From NCBI GenBank assembly GCA_033782935.1, contig JAWQEG010004743.1, forward strand, positions 1 through 64,000: DNA of 64,000 nucleotides, given 5' to 3'. Origin of the DNA: Petrolisthes cinctipes. Taxonomy: Eukaryota; Arthropoda; Malacostraca; Decapoda; Porcellanidae. Position 1 is the first letter of the stretch; each line of letters opens with the position of its first letter. The translations under genes and the position numbers were made by a program. The notes beneath the pieces are model-generated. The model saw only the letters and a list, made by a program, of their open reading frames with translations, did not search any database and had not been told where the DNA came from. Below, one piece after another: positions 42,755 to 60,419 of this stretch.

Positions 42755-42951
42755 CCAAGATGGCGCCACACGAGTTTACCTTATTTATCTACACGGTATG
42801 TATCCTGGATGCTCATTGGTTCCCGCTTGTTGAGCTTACTGCCTTGGCGTCTTATTCCCAGTGACCGGATTGGCTGCTGTGGGTAATGCCTGGTATGCCG
42901 TGTTTTGATTGGTCCGAATATTTGTATGGTTGTTTGTGGGTTCCTGATTGG
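42755..42951 (-). promoter_or_regulatory. HNRNPUL1 promoter: four CCAAT boxes and a YY1-like site
   Basis: No TATA box. On the minus strand CCAAT (ATTGG on +) occurs at 42815-42819, 42869-42873, 42908-42912 and 42947-42951; the three distal boxes are each 39 bp apart. GGCGCCATCTTGG at 42767-42755, about 100 bp upstream of the ATG, matches the YY1-type core GCCATCTTG typical of TATA-less housekeeping promoters. Function is inferred from motifs only. Confidence 0.6.
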
Positions 42952-42999
42952 GTAACGAACCCAAGCCGGAGTACATCTATTGCATGTTGTGTTTTCCGA

Positions 43000-43500
43000 T
43001 AAAAATATAATTAATTCTTTTCATGAACTTCATTACTCTATTAAGATATATAAAAAGAAATAACATAAAAAGTATAAATAAAATTACTTTAATATTATTA
43101 TACCTGGGAAATAAAACAATGCCCGCTACAAATAAAATTAGTCAATATTAGTCTGAAGGAAAGCAAAATTTTATACCCTATGCATTTAAAAAAAAAAAAC
43201 AATAAATATATATTAGATAACTATACCAAATAATACCAACAAAAGAATTATTACATCTAGAGTAAGATATCTATATATACTTTATATAATATAACTTATA
43301 GCGAAGACTGCTAAGGAATGACTGTGCAGCCTAGTCACCAAGCACCAATGTTACCAATATCGCTGCAATCACGCCAAATTGATTATGATGATGCCAATGA
43401 CAGCTATAGTTTTATTGTATATATTTTATTATTATAGTATAGTTTTATTGTGTGTGTGTGTGATATTTCTCTCTATATACACACACACACACAGGTATTA
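43000..43500. other. AT-rich intergenic sequence
   Basis: No gene or array recognised apart from a short (GT)n/(AC)n pair at 43450-43495. Confidence 0.5.
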
Positions 43501-43504
43501 TAAC

Positions 43505-43575
43505 AACAGTAACATTCCTCCTAACTATGCCATGAAACAGACTCCCTCAATGGTACTATATAGTGGTATTGTAAA
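43505..43575. mobile_element. Fragment of the TTAA-flanked GGACCCTGTGAT MITE
   Basis: CATTCCTCCTAACTATGCCA + TGAAACAGACTCCCT matches the interior of copies at 7231 and 59823. A stray right end, ATGATCACAGGGTCCTT, is at 44057-44075. Confidence 0.5.
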
Positions 43576-43910
43576 GCACGTATAATAATGGATTGATTTT
43601 CTCATGTAACTTAGACTTGACTGCCTTAATTAATGACCATAACACCATGAGTCGACAGGCATAAAGCCCTAAATATTCTTCTTCTTAAATTTATTCTTCA
43701 CAAATAAATATAAATTAATTGTTGAGACTCAATCAGTGGTAACAACTTTCATGCATAATCTTCAGTAGGGGTAAAAAAAAAAAGAGAGGTCATAATAATT
43801 AATGTGCAAGTTCGACATGAGTTAATTACCACGTATTGTACGATGGAATTAATATGAGTTGCATGAATTAATCTTCTGAAACATCTAAAAATAATCTATA
43901 GCTTCAAATC

Positions 43911-44762
43911 ATTAAGTTTTTAATGCAAATAATTATCTGGTCCACACATCCTGTACCCTTTCTGAACCCTCCCTGCTCCTCACTAACTTTAATTATTTCC
44001 TGTTACTTCAATCAGTCTGTCAGTAAGAACCTTAATTCCCCGGTATACTAGTCTCATACATGATCACAGGGTCCTTCAAGTCCCTCAACACCTTTAAATG
44101 AAACGTTGATAACCAAGCCTTAAAATCAACAGTGGAGAAATATATTGGGAAAGGTAGGAAGTATAGTATGCTGCCTTCATGGACTTGGAGAAGGCATACG
44201 ATAGGGTTGATAGGAGAGCTATGACAGAAGTCTTGAGGATTTACGGTGTTGCATGGGGGTGTTTGCTGAAAGGCATTGAGGCAAGGTCAAGGGAATATAT
44301 ATTCCCTTGACCTTGCATTGAGGCCTATATTATGCAGAGGCAATAGCATGTGTGCGGGTTAGAGTGATCTAACGGAGAGTTTTAATATTAGTGTAGGGCT
44401 GAGACAAGGGTGTGTTATGTCACCATGGTTGTTCAATATATAGGCCTATATATGGATGGTTGTATGAGAGAGATGGCCTGGTGGTGAGCAAGGATGAGAG
44501 ACATTGTCTCTCTCGCCCTTGGTGGTGAGTACCTCTGGGAGGTGAGAGGATGGAGGAAGTGAGGGAGTTCAAGCACCTGCCGGAAACAGTTGTGTGTAAA
44601 CATGGAAGTATGGAAGCCTGGAAGGAGAAATTAGGGAGAGAGCAATGAGGGGTTGATTGGTCATATAATTATGATCATTGGGGAGGATTATGAAGGGTAG
44701 AAATGGTGAGTATGGAAGTGAAAAGGGGACTAAGAAATGGTAAAATCCTGCCAACACTGAAG
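43911..44762 (+). mobile_element. 5'-inverted LINE copy
   Basis: 43911-44046 matches the intact LINE (about 32810-32945) on the minus strand. 44118-44762 matches from about 32930 to 33720 on the plus strand, with small insertions and frameshifts. An inverted 5' segment meeting a direct 3' segment near the same LINE position is the pattern left by twin priming. About 70 bp of other sequence lies at the junction. Confidence 0.75.
44283..44314. repeat. 32-bp perfect palindrome flanked by a 10-bp direct repeat
   Basis: AAGGTCAAGGGAATAT joined head to head with its complement, no spacer, lies between GCATTGAGGC (44273-44282) and GCATTGAGGC (44315-44324). The intact LINE has a single GCATTGAGGC here, so this is an insertion. 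Confidence 0.9.
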
Positions 44763-45059
44763 AATAGAGAAAGAAAAGTGAGGGGTAGAGGACAAGAAAA
44801 GGGCTGGGACAAGAAATATAAGTAAGAATAGAACACACACACACAAAAAAAAAAAAACAATTGGGCTATAAATTGGGCTACAAAATACCTAGGATTGGGC
44901 TATAAGTGAGGAATTGGCAACACTGACCACCTGAACACACACAGACAGACACACTCTTCATAATAATACGTGGCCCTACAACACAAACCATAGAAAATTG
45001 TTGTTTTTTTATTGTATTTTGTGACCTAACTCTTCTGGGATAATGTAATAATATTGGGT

Positions 45060-45385
45060 AAGACTTTTTTGTATTTATTTGTTATTATTATTATGGTTTT
45101 TTTTTATTTATTGTTATTATTTATGTATATATATGTGTCTATCTTACCTTTTATTATATTTTATTATTATTGTGTTTTTATATTTATTTATTATTATTAT
45201 TATGTATATATGTGTATCTTGCCTTTTATTATATTTATTTATTTATTATTATCGTGTATTTATTTATTTATTATTATTATTATGTATATATGTGTATCTT
45301 ACCTTTTATTATATTTATTTATTATTATTATCGTGTATTTATTTATTTTATTATTATTATGTATATATATATGTGTATGATATAT
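45060..45385. repeat. AT-rich compound repeat
   Basis: Four blocks of (ATT)n/(TTTA)n separated by TATGTATATATGTGTATCTT + (A/G)CCTTTTATTATATT, about 75-90 bp apart. Confidence 0.85.
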
Positions 45386-45556
45386 GTAAGTAAATTATTA
45401 TTAATGTTATCGAGACTTTATTTAGTTAGATAAAATATTTTGGACATTAACGTTAATATATATAATATTTTTCTTTCTTTTTGTTCTTTGTATTTCTTCA
45501 TTTGCTAATTCTCTATTCCTTCTATTTCCTTATTTTTTAATTTTTCGTATTTTTTC

Positions 45557-45899
45557 GGTAAAGGTACAGAAGTGGACCTTACTGTATAATAGATATTTTA
45601 CTGTCATTACCTACTATTTAGACCATTCTAAGACACTTTTCTTCTATGGTTTTTCTTCCTCAAATGCCCCGTTTCCAAGATAGGGCATATTCAAATGGGG
45701 CATTTTGAAATTAGCCTGACCTTACCTGACCTGACCTAACCTAACCTAACCTAGACCACATCAGACTACCGGGACCTAACCTGGGCAAACTACCGGGAAA
45801 TAATCGTGATAAAGTATAATAAATGACAGGGGTAAAATACTAGAACCCAGCCGGATCTGGCAACACTGCTGAATTCAGGTCCACTTCTGTACTAATACC
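45557..45899. mobile_element. hAT-like MITE, copy H4, perfect 8-bp duplication
   Basis: GGTAAAGGTACAGAAGTGG ... CCACTTCTGTACTAATACC, flanked on both sides by ATTTTTTC (45549-45556 and 45900-45907). Interior shares GATAGGGCATATTCAAATGG, CCTAACC repeats and GCCGGATCTGGCAACACTGC with H1-H3, but the terminal ~20 bp belong to a different subfamily. Confidence 0.85.
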
Positions 45900-46086
45900 A
45901 TTTTTTCATATGTTCTGCCATTCCTTCTATTTATTTCCTTCCTTTATTTCTTAATTTATTTTTGTTGGTATATCTTCATCGGTTCCTCCATTCCTTCTAT
46001 TTCCTTCGTTATTTATTTTTATTTAATTTTGTTAGTATTTCTTCATTTGTTCCTCCATTCCTTCTATTTGCTTCCTTCCTTATTTC

Positions 46087-46394
46087 AGTAAATTTACAGA
46101 AGTACTCCATTCACTATATTGTATATTTTAGCATCATTACCCAATCTAATCTGACCTAACCTAATCTGACGTGACCTAACCTAACCTAACCTAACCTAAC
46201 CTAACCTAACCTAACCTAACCTAACCTAACCAAGCCCACAGCAGACTACCGGGATCTAACCTGGGCAAATTACCGGGATATAATCGGTGTAAACTATTAT
46301 AAAGTGACTGGGGCAAATTCCCGGGACCTAGCCTGCCGGATGTGGTAACACTGCGCGATCCTAGCCAAACACCCATTTATTCTGTAATAATACC
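46087..46394. mobile_element. hAT-like MITE, copy H5, with CCTAA array
   Basis: AGTAAATTTACAGAAGT ... TCTGTAATAATACC with about 12 tandem CCTAA units (46163-46230) and ACCGGGATCTAACCTGG words. Flanking 8-mers CTTATTTC / TCTATTTC are imperfect. Confidence 0.65.
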
Positions 46395-46537
46395 CTCTAT
46401 TTCTTCTAATTCCTTTCGTTATTTATTACTTAATTTATTTTTGTATTTCTTCATCTGTTTCTTCATTCCTTCTAATTCCTTTCATTATTTCTTTATTGCA
46501 ATTCACGTGTACAGTAACGTAATTTGTGCTAAAAAAA

Positions 46538-47035
46538 ATGTACAGTTAGGCCTATAAAAAACAGATAAATTATAAAAATGTACAGTTAGGCCTATATAAA
46601 ACAGATCAGTTATAAAAATGTACAGTTAGGCCTATATAAAACAGTTAAATTATAAAAATGTACAGTTAGGCCTATATAAAACAGGTAAATTATTAAAATG
46701 TACAGTTAGGCCTATATAAAACAGATCAGTTATAAAAATGTACAGTTGGGCCTATAAAAAACAGATCAGTTATTAAAATGTACAGATAGGCTTATATAAA
46801 ACAGTTAAATTATAAAAATGTACAGTTAGGCCTATATAAAACAGGTAAATTATTAAAATGTACAGTTAGGCCTATATAAAACAGATCAGTTATAAAAATG
46901 TACAGTTAGGCCTATAAAAAACAGATCAGTTATTAAAATGTACAGATAGGCTTATATAAAACAGATAAATTATTAAAATGTACAGTTAGGCCTATATAAA
47001 AAATAGATAAGTTATTAAAATGTACAGTTAGGCCT
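46538..47035. repeat. 40-bp minisatellite, about 12 copies
   Basis: AATGTACAGTTAGGCCTATA + TAAAACAGAT(A/C)A(A/G)TTATA repeats with a period of exactly 40 bp (TACAG at 46541, 46581, 46621, 46661 ...). It lies directly upstream of the array leading into SEL1L. Confidence 0.95.
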
Positions 47036-47049
47036 ACCTTATCTATTTT

Positions 47050-47492
47050 ATCCCCATGTAGATTATTGTATGATGACAAGACTGCGAGAATTCTGACATT
47101 TTTCTTTTAATTTGATTTCCTGTGACTATATATATGTCCTCACGCAGATTATTATTATTTTTTATTATTATTGTATTATGACAAGACTGCGAGAATTCTA
47201 ACGTTATTTTAATTTGATTTTCTGTGACTATTTATTTGTTCGTCCTCACACAGATTATTATTACTGTATGATGACAACATTGCGAGAATTCTGACATTTT
47301 TCTTTTAATTTGATTTTTTGTGACTATTTGTTTATCCTATCGCAGATTATTTATTTGTCCTCACGCAGATCATTATTATTTTTTATTATTATTGTACCGT
47401 ATTATGACAAGAATGCAGGAATTCTGACATTCTTGCTTTAATTTGATTTTCTGTGATTGTAACTATTTGTTCGTCCTCATGCAGATTATTGT

Positions 47493-47510
<18 letters not shown>
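47050..47510. repeat. ~95-bp tandem array running into the SEL1L start codon
   Basis: GATTATTGTATGATGACAAG + ACTGCGAGAATTCTGACATT + TTTCTTTTAATTTGATTT... occurs about five times (47061, ~47165, ~47250, ~47390, 47484). The last copy supplies ATGATGACAAGATTGCGA immediately before ATGTGGGG of SEL1L. Confidence 0.85.
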
Positions 47511-54983
<7,473 letters not shown>

Positions 54984-55506
54984 GCAACAGAGACCACCAC
55001 TACTACCACCATCATGCATCATCAATCCAATCCCAATACCCTCATCACCCCAATCCAACCCAGTCCAATCTTCCCTTCCCCTCATCACCCCAGTCCAATC
55101 TTCCTTCCTTCCCCTCATCACTCATAAACCTTTCCTTTTGTAGACATAATCAGACAAACAAACCCCCCACCTTTAGTGTCACCCATCATGGAATAATATG
55201 CTCACGAAAAGCTATATAAAATACTGCATGATGCTTAGGATATTTGAATACCCGTACTATTTCGTACTACGTGTTTTTAGTCCACTGATGCTGCCGCTGC
55301 CGAGGACTGACCTATTTTAGAGCACTTAATTAAGCAGTTAGGTGTATCCTTGACGTAGTGGATGAGTGTGTGGAAGTGCAGTTACAAATGTGAAGTATAT
55401 TTTCTATAGAAGTATAAAAATTTTCATGGAGGGGTGTGGTGTGTGTGTGTGTCTGTGTCTGTGTCTGTCTCTGTGTCTGGATGCTGTTTTTTTATGTGGG
55501 TATGTA

Positions 55507-55739
55507 CAATTGGCGGCAAAATTCATGTCGCCACATCTGCCAAGTCAGGAAATACATTATGTTATGGAAATATATTATTCACAGGCTCGTTAAATGTAAA
55601 ACCAGGGAAGTTTAATTATTAATTTACCCCATGGATATTGTAATTTAGTATGGTAAATATGTTTTCTCAATTGTTAGTCTTTATGTTGTTATCCTTCAAG
55701 AAGAGCTGAATGAGACGACAGGACTTTTGCCTCCGACTG
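55507..55739. mobile_element. 233-bp TA-flanked MITE (relative of 3395-3555)
   Basis: CAATTGGCGGCAAAATTC and inverse complement GGACTTTTGCCTCCGACTG; TA at 55505-55506 and 55740-55741. In the inferred SEL1L 3' UTR or just beyond. Confidence 0.75.
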
Positions 55740-56522
55740 TACTGTAGTGTACTAGTACCACCAATATCATCACTGTAGTTAGTTCAGACCGTGGTACTGT
55801 AATTCTAATCAGGTACCGTACAGACATTTAACGAGTACACGAAAAAAATTACAGTTGGATGCACTAAATTGTTTGGTCAAATGGCTGCAGTAGTGTGTGT
55901 GTATGTGTGTAGTATTACAACGGTGTTTATATGCATCAAAGAGTACCAAGAGAATGTCGGAATAATAATTGAGAACTGTGTCATTGAATTCACCATTATC
56001 GTAGCTTAATTTCTGCACACATGGTCATTTTTATGTTGAAAAATACTATACAGTACTACTATTCAAATGAAACTTCCCCTCAAACAGCAGTAACTTGTAT
56101 ATCAACTATTTTCATAATTTGACGAGAAATTTATTTATACCGTGCTGTAAAATTTTAGACAGTACAATACAATGTAACAAGAATAATTTTTCCTCCAACA
56201 TACCCATAAATACAGCCCCCAAATCAAATACTACAGACATACACGGACACTTTATAATTATCGGCCCGTACTATAATGTTCAATACAGTGTCACAAATAC
56301 CACATGTTGCAAGACCTGCCTAATGTTGCACCATAGTATTGTATCCAGCTGTATGCAAAAATTGATATGTTGGTACTGTAGTATGATTGTTAATGTGGGC
56401 AAACCTGGTGGTTTTAATTTTGTGTTTACAGTATGGGTATTTGTGGTGGGGTTTTGATTTGTGTATAAAATATTGGGTGTGGCTTTGAGCTGAAAAAAGG
56501 GCGAGTCGGTGAATTGTATACC

Positions 56523-56735
56523 TAAAGCCCCTTCCACAAAGAGAGGCAAAAAGAAGGCAGGCACGGGCAACTGAGTGAAATTCGCTCGCTTTTTTTTTAC
56601 CAGTGTTACCAAATTAAATAGTCTCTGGCAGCCCCATTGACCACTTGTGCCCACCACCCACCCACCCACCCACTCACAAAACTGGTAACAATGTCTACCC
56701 GCAGTTTTTTTGCCTCTCGTGTGGAAGGGGCTTTA
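56523..56735. mobile_element. ~210-bp MITE with AAGCCCCTTCCACA ends
   Basis: AAAGCCCCTTCCACAAAGAG + AGGCAAAAAGA at the left pairs with TTTTTTGCCTCTCGTGTGGA + AGGGGCTT at the right. A second copy is at 57757. Target duplication not clear. Confidence 0.7.
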
Positions 56736-57067
56736 CCGTTGATAATTATTCCCAACTGTGCTGCCAGAAACAACTAAGATAACCTAGGAGAATTAAGTTT
56801 AGTTGGTATCTTGACCCTTTCAGTACCTGTGTCCAACTAAAGTTTTGTGGTACCCCTGTTAGTCTTCCTTCTCATAATAAATAAGAGTAAAGAGCTGCCT
56901 CTCCAACATTGGGATATCACTTGTATCATAAAAGGTGTAAAAGCCTCAGAGTGGTACAGTATTGTTAAACTTTTTTTTCTTGCTAAATTCACGTTGCAAA
57001 ATATTAGGAATTCAGAATCCACGTTGACACTCGCATACCCTAATGACACAACATACTGTAGTTTCTG

Positions 57068-57345
57068 ATTGGGGGTAATGGCGGATGATATTTTTCAGTC
57101 GAGATAAATGCAGCCTTTTACGGGTGATAATTGAGACACTACAATAATGAAAAAATAAATAAATAAATAAATAAATAAATTCATAAATAAAATGAAAAAC
57201 TAGTAATTGGGGGTAATGGCAGATGATATTTTTCAGTCGAGATAAATGCAGCCTTTTGCGGGTGATAATTATGATAAACTGCAATAATGAAAAAAAAAAT
57301 AAATAAATAAATTCATAAATAAAATGAAAAACTAGTGCCAGGCCA
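57068..57345. repeat. ~138-bp two-copy tandem duplication with (AAAT)n
   Basis: ATTGGGGGTAATGGC(G/A)GATG + ATATTTTTCAGTCGAGATAA starts at 57068 and 57206. Each copy ends in an AAATAAATAAAT run plus TTCATAAATAAAATGAAAAA. Confidence 0.9.
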
Positions 57346-57369
57346 TAAAGAAGAGCATTTGGTATAAAG

Positions 57370-57675
57370 ATGTTACAAGGAAATGGACAAATGAACATGA
57401 AACTCAGATGATGCACAAAAACAAACACCTGAAAAGAAATCGGGCCCATGGAATGTAGATGAAAACACAAATACGGAGACGAATGAAAGGAAATGGGCAC
57501 ATGGAACAATGAAGATACTACAAGAAAATGGACAAATGAAAGGAAACAGACGCATGGAATAAATATAAAACACGTTAACAGAGACAAATGAAAGGAAAGT
57601 AGACACATGGAATAAATATAAAACACGTTAACAGAAACAAATGAAAGGAAAATAGGCACACGGAACAATGAAGAA
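57370..57675. repeat. ~57-bp degenerate tandem repeat
   Basis: ACAAATGAAAGGAAA + CAGGCACATGGAATAAATAT + AAAACACGTTAACAGAG in about five copies, the last two nearly identical. Confidence 0.8.
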
Positions 57676-57756
57676 CATTACAGAGTACACACACACACAA
57701 CAACGGGCATCAACAACAACAACAAGGTAATGGGGTGGTGATAAGACTAACCTTAA

Positions 57757-57903
57757 GAGCCCCTTCCTTCCACACGAGGCAAAAGACGTTGGGGTAGACA
57801 CAGTTACCAATTTTGTGGGTGGGTAACACTGGTAAAAAGCGAGAGAATTCCACTGGGTTGCCTGTGCCTACCATCTGTTTGCCTCTCTTATGGAAGGAGC
57901 TTA
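57757..57903. mobile_element. Second copy of the AAGCCCCTTCCACA MITE
   Basis: GAGCCCCTTCCTTCCACACG ... GTTTGCCTCTCTTATGGAAG + GAGCTT; shares TTACCA and GGTAACACTGGTAAAAAGCG with 56523-56735 in inverse orientation. Confidence 0.65.
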
Positions 57904-57924
57904 AGGGAATAGTATACTTTCGAT

Positions 57925-58065
57925 AAATTTTTAGAGACTTGATTCCACCTTGGTATGCCAGGAAACACGACCAGAATGACAATAATAATGGTGGTGGCCT
58001 GTTGATGCTGGGAATAGTTTGGTGGAATCAGCAATTGCTCCAGATTTTACTAATACTATACTACC
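57925..58065. repeat. Dispersed ~130-bp repeat, copy 4
   Basis: CTTGATTCCACCTTGGTATG + CCAGGAAACACGACCAG ... GAATAGTTTGGTGGAATCAG ... TTGCTCCAGATTTTACTA. Confidence 0.6.
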
Positions 58066-58204
58066 CCCTTTATTTATAATAGGTTTCAGAAGGAAGATGT
58101 TTGTTTGTTTGATCGTGTGTTATTCTGCTTCTTATAGATTTTCCTCTCAGCCTTCGTTTTCTCGGCTTAGCTCTGTTTTTTTTTGTGTCCGTGTGTTTTT
58201 GTTG

Positions 58205-58325
58205 GTAAATTTGGCAAGTGATTCCTCTAAACTATTCCAAGCAATAAGTCACCATTATTTTTGTTCATCTCATCCGTTTCCTGGCAGTACTTTGGAGGAA
58301 TCAAGGCATTCCAATTAGCCAAAAA
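58205..58325. repeat. Dispersed ~130-bp repeat, copy 5 (inverse orientation)
   Basis: GGTAAATTTGGCAAGTGATT + CCTCTAAACTATTCCAAGC ... TTTCCTGGCAGTACTTTGGA + GGAATCAAGGC; inverse complement of copy 4, about 140 bp away from it. Confidence 0.6.
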
Positions 58326-58635
58326 TATACCATCTCCTTAACTGCCATATTTATACATTTTCCCATTTCACCTTAGTACCACATGACCTTTATTATGGCT
58401 TGGTGCTAGTTATACATTATTATTATTATTATTATTATTGTTGTTATGATTTGCCTTTGTTTCTGAGGTTGGTGAAGGTGTGTGTATTTATTTTGTCCTT
58501 TTTAGACCACCAGTTGTTTTTCCCCTCCACATTATTAAATATAAAAATGTGATAATGTCTTTCCCAATCTTGACTAGTCACTCGTGCTTACCTTGTGATC
58601 TCTCGTAGTTACAAAGCAGTGTGTATAGGGCCGGT

Positions 58636-58970
58636 ATCCATGAAAGAAAGACCTTGATTGATTGATGGATGGACCTTCTATATAGTTCTTGGTTTCGTAC
58701 TTCATAATTGGCTATTTAATTCCCTGTGGTTGGTTGGTTGGTTGATTAATTTGAGTCCATGAAAGACCTTGATTGATGGACCTTCTATATAGTTCTTGGT
58801 TTCGTACTTCATAATTGGCTATTTAATTCCCTGTGGGTGGTTGGTTGATTAATTTGAGTCCATGAAAGACACTGATGGATGGACCTTCTATATAATTCTT
58901 GGTTTCGCACTTCATAATTGGCTACTTAATTCCCTGTGGTTGGTTGGTTGATTAATTTGAGTTGGTTCAT
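58636..58970. repeat. ~100-120-bp three-copy tandem repeat
   Basis: TCCATGAAAGA..CTTGATTGATGGA + CCTTCTATATAGTTCTTGGT + TTCGTACTTCATAATTGGCT + ATTTAATTCCCTGTGG starts near 58638, 58757 and 58858. Confidence 0.9.
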
Positions 58971-59249
58971 GGATCATTTAGACAGAAGGCAATATGCAAG
59001 AACAACATCTGTGGTGTTGATGATGGTGTTGTACCGGTATGACGACTCCATACATAGACACAATACAAAGCCGTCGTACCAGTACCACACCATCAATTTT
59101 CTTGCATACGGCTCAGACTTCCACACACTACATTACCATTGAGGAAGAGGGATTCTGCAAACCCCCACATTCACATAAATCCCCTTTTTATGTTGGAAAT
59201 ATGTATATAATAATGCCAAATATCCCCTTTTATGACATGTATATACAGT

Positions 59250-59815
59250 AATAGTTAACATTTAATCATGGGATGTTTATTTAGAGTACCAGCTCAATTT
59301 TTAAGAAACTCACCAGCATTTACATGAGAATTAAAGGATACTGATATACTGAAATTTACCTTGCAAAACCAAATGCTATAAACTTAAATAGATAACAATA
59401 CAAAAATATGATTGCATTCCCTTTTATGATTACTTGCCCTAAGCTACTGCTGTTCCAACCTCATTATTTGGAACCCTGTCGCATTACCCAACTTAATTTT
59501 CATTGTAAATATTTTCACTGTACAAGTTTAAGGTGTGACTGGGTGTTGGAGTTTCATTATCACATACTGTATATCTGACCAAGATTTATATATTGTTTCT
59601 TGCCAGAGGAGAGCAGTGCAGTTTTCTGCATTTGAGAAAGAACATTGGGCTTAAATTTATGTTTATGGAAATTTTTGTTAAATTTGCAAACTATAAAAAG
59701 TAATTCCATGTATGGATTCATTAACCTATAATTACATTACTGATATGAAGGAAGGGAGAACAGAACAATATGGCTGTAGTATACTGGGCCCAATAATCCT
59801 GTATAACACTAACTA
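59250..59815. other. Unique non-coding sequence, possibly distal SEL1L 3' UTR
   Basis: AT-rich, no repeats or coding potential recognised. Confidence 0.4.
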
Positions 59816-59822
59816 ATATTAA

Positions 59823-59970
59823 GGGACCCTATGATCGTGTATGAGACCTGGTGGCTTCTGATTCCTTCTGACTATGCCACAAAACAAGGTCCTTTAATGT
59901 AGGTGGTGGTTTGTGGCAATGTTTGAAGGACTCTCTAATCTCCAATTTTCTGACTACATCACGGGGGTCC
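59823..59970. mobile_element. 148-bp TTAA-flanked MITE (reference copy)
   Basis: GGGACCCTATGATCG ... CATCACGGGGGTCC, with TTAA at 59819-59822 and 59971-59974. The interior matches the copies at 7231, 10968 and 43505. TTAA duplication suggests piggyBac-type mobilisation. Confidence 0.8.
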
Positions 59971-60372
59971 TTAAGAAACCAGGACCATTAAATTATTATC
60001 TGCAGTCAAAGTATATGAACCAATATTGAACATATCCAATTTTATTCCCCTTAGGAATTCAAACAATTGACCTATACTGCACTTTGGTGACATTTGCAAT
60101 CCTAATCTGCTACAGTGCAAACCTTACTTTGTGACTGATACTATCCACATCTTGGTGAAGTACTGGTACTGTATGAAGTTGTTAATATGTTTTGTGGTGT
60201 ATAATTATGAAGAACATTTCTTTTTGTCAGTGTTATGAGCATAACCCTTAGGTTATTTAACTGGGAACCAGTCAAAATAAACCTTGTAAGAAGTTACTGC
60301 TGGCAGTTTTTGTGCAAGTATGTGTGAAAAGGATGAAGACAGAATGAAGTGCTTCAAAAGTTGTATTGTTTC

Positions 60373-60378
60373 AATAAA
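60373..60378 (+). terminator. Candidate distal polyadenylation signal (SEL1L)
   Basis: AATAAA within TTTCAATAAAAATTCC. If used, the SEL1L 3' UTR would be about 5.4 kb; nearer signals are possible. Confidence 0.25.
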
Positions 60379-60419
60379 AATTCCTTGTAATATAAAAAGA
60401 ATCTTGAATTTTCTCTTTA

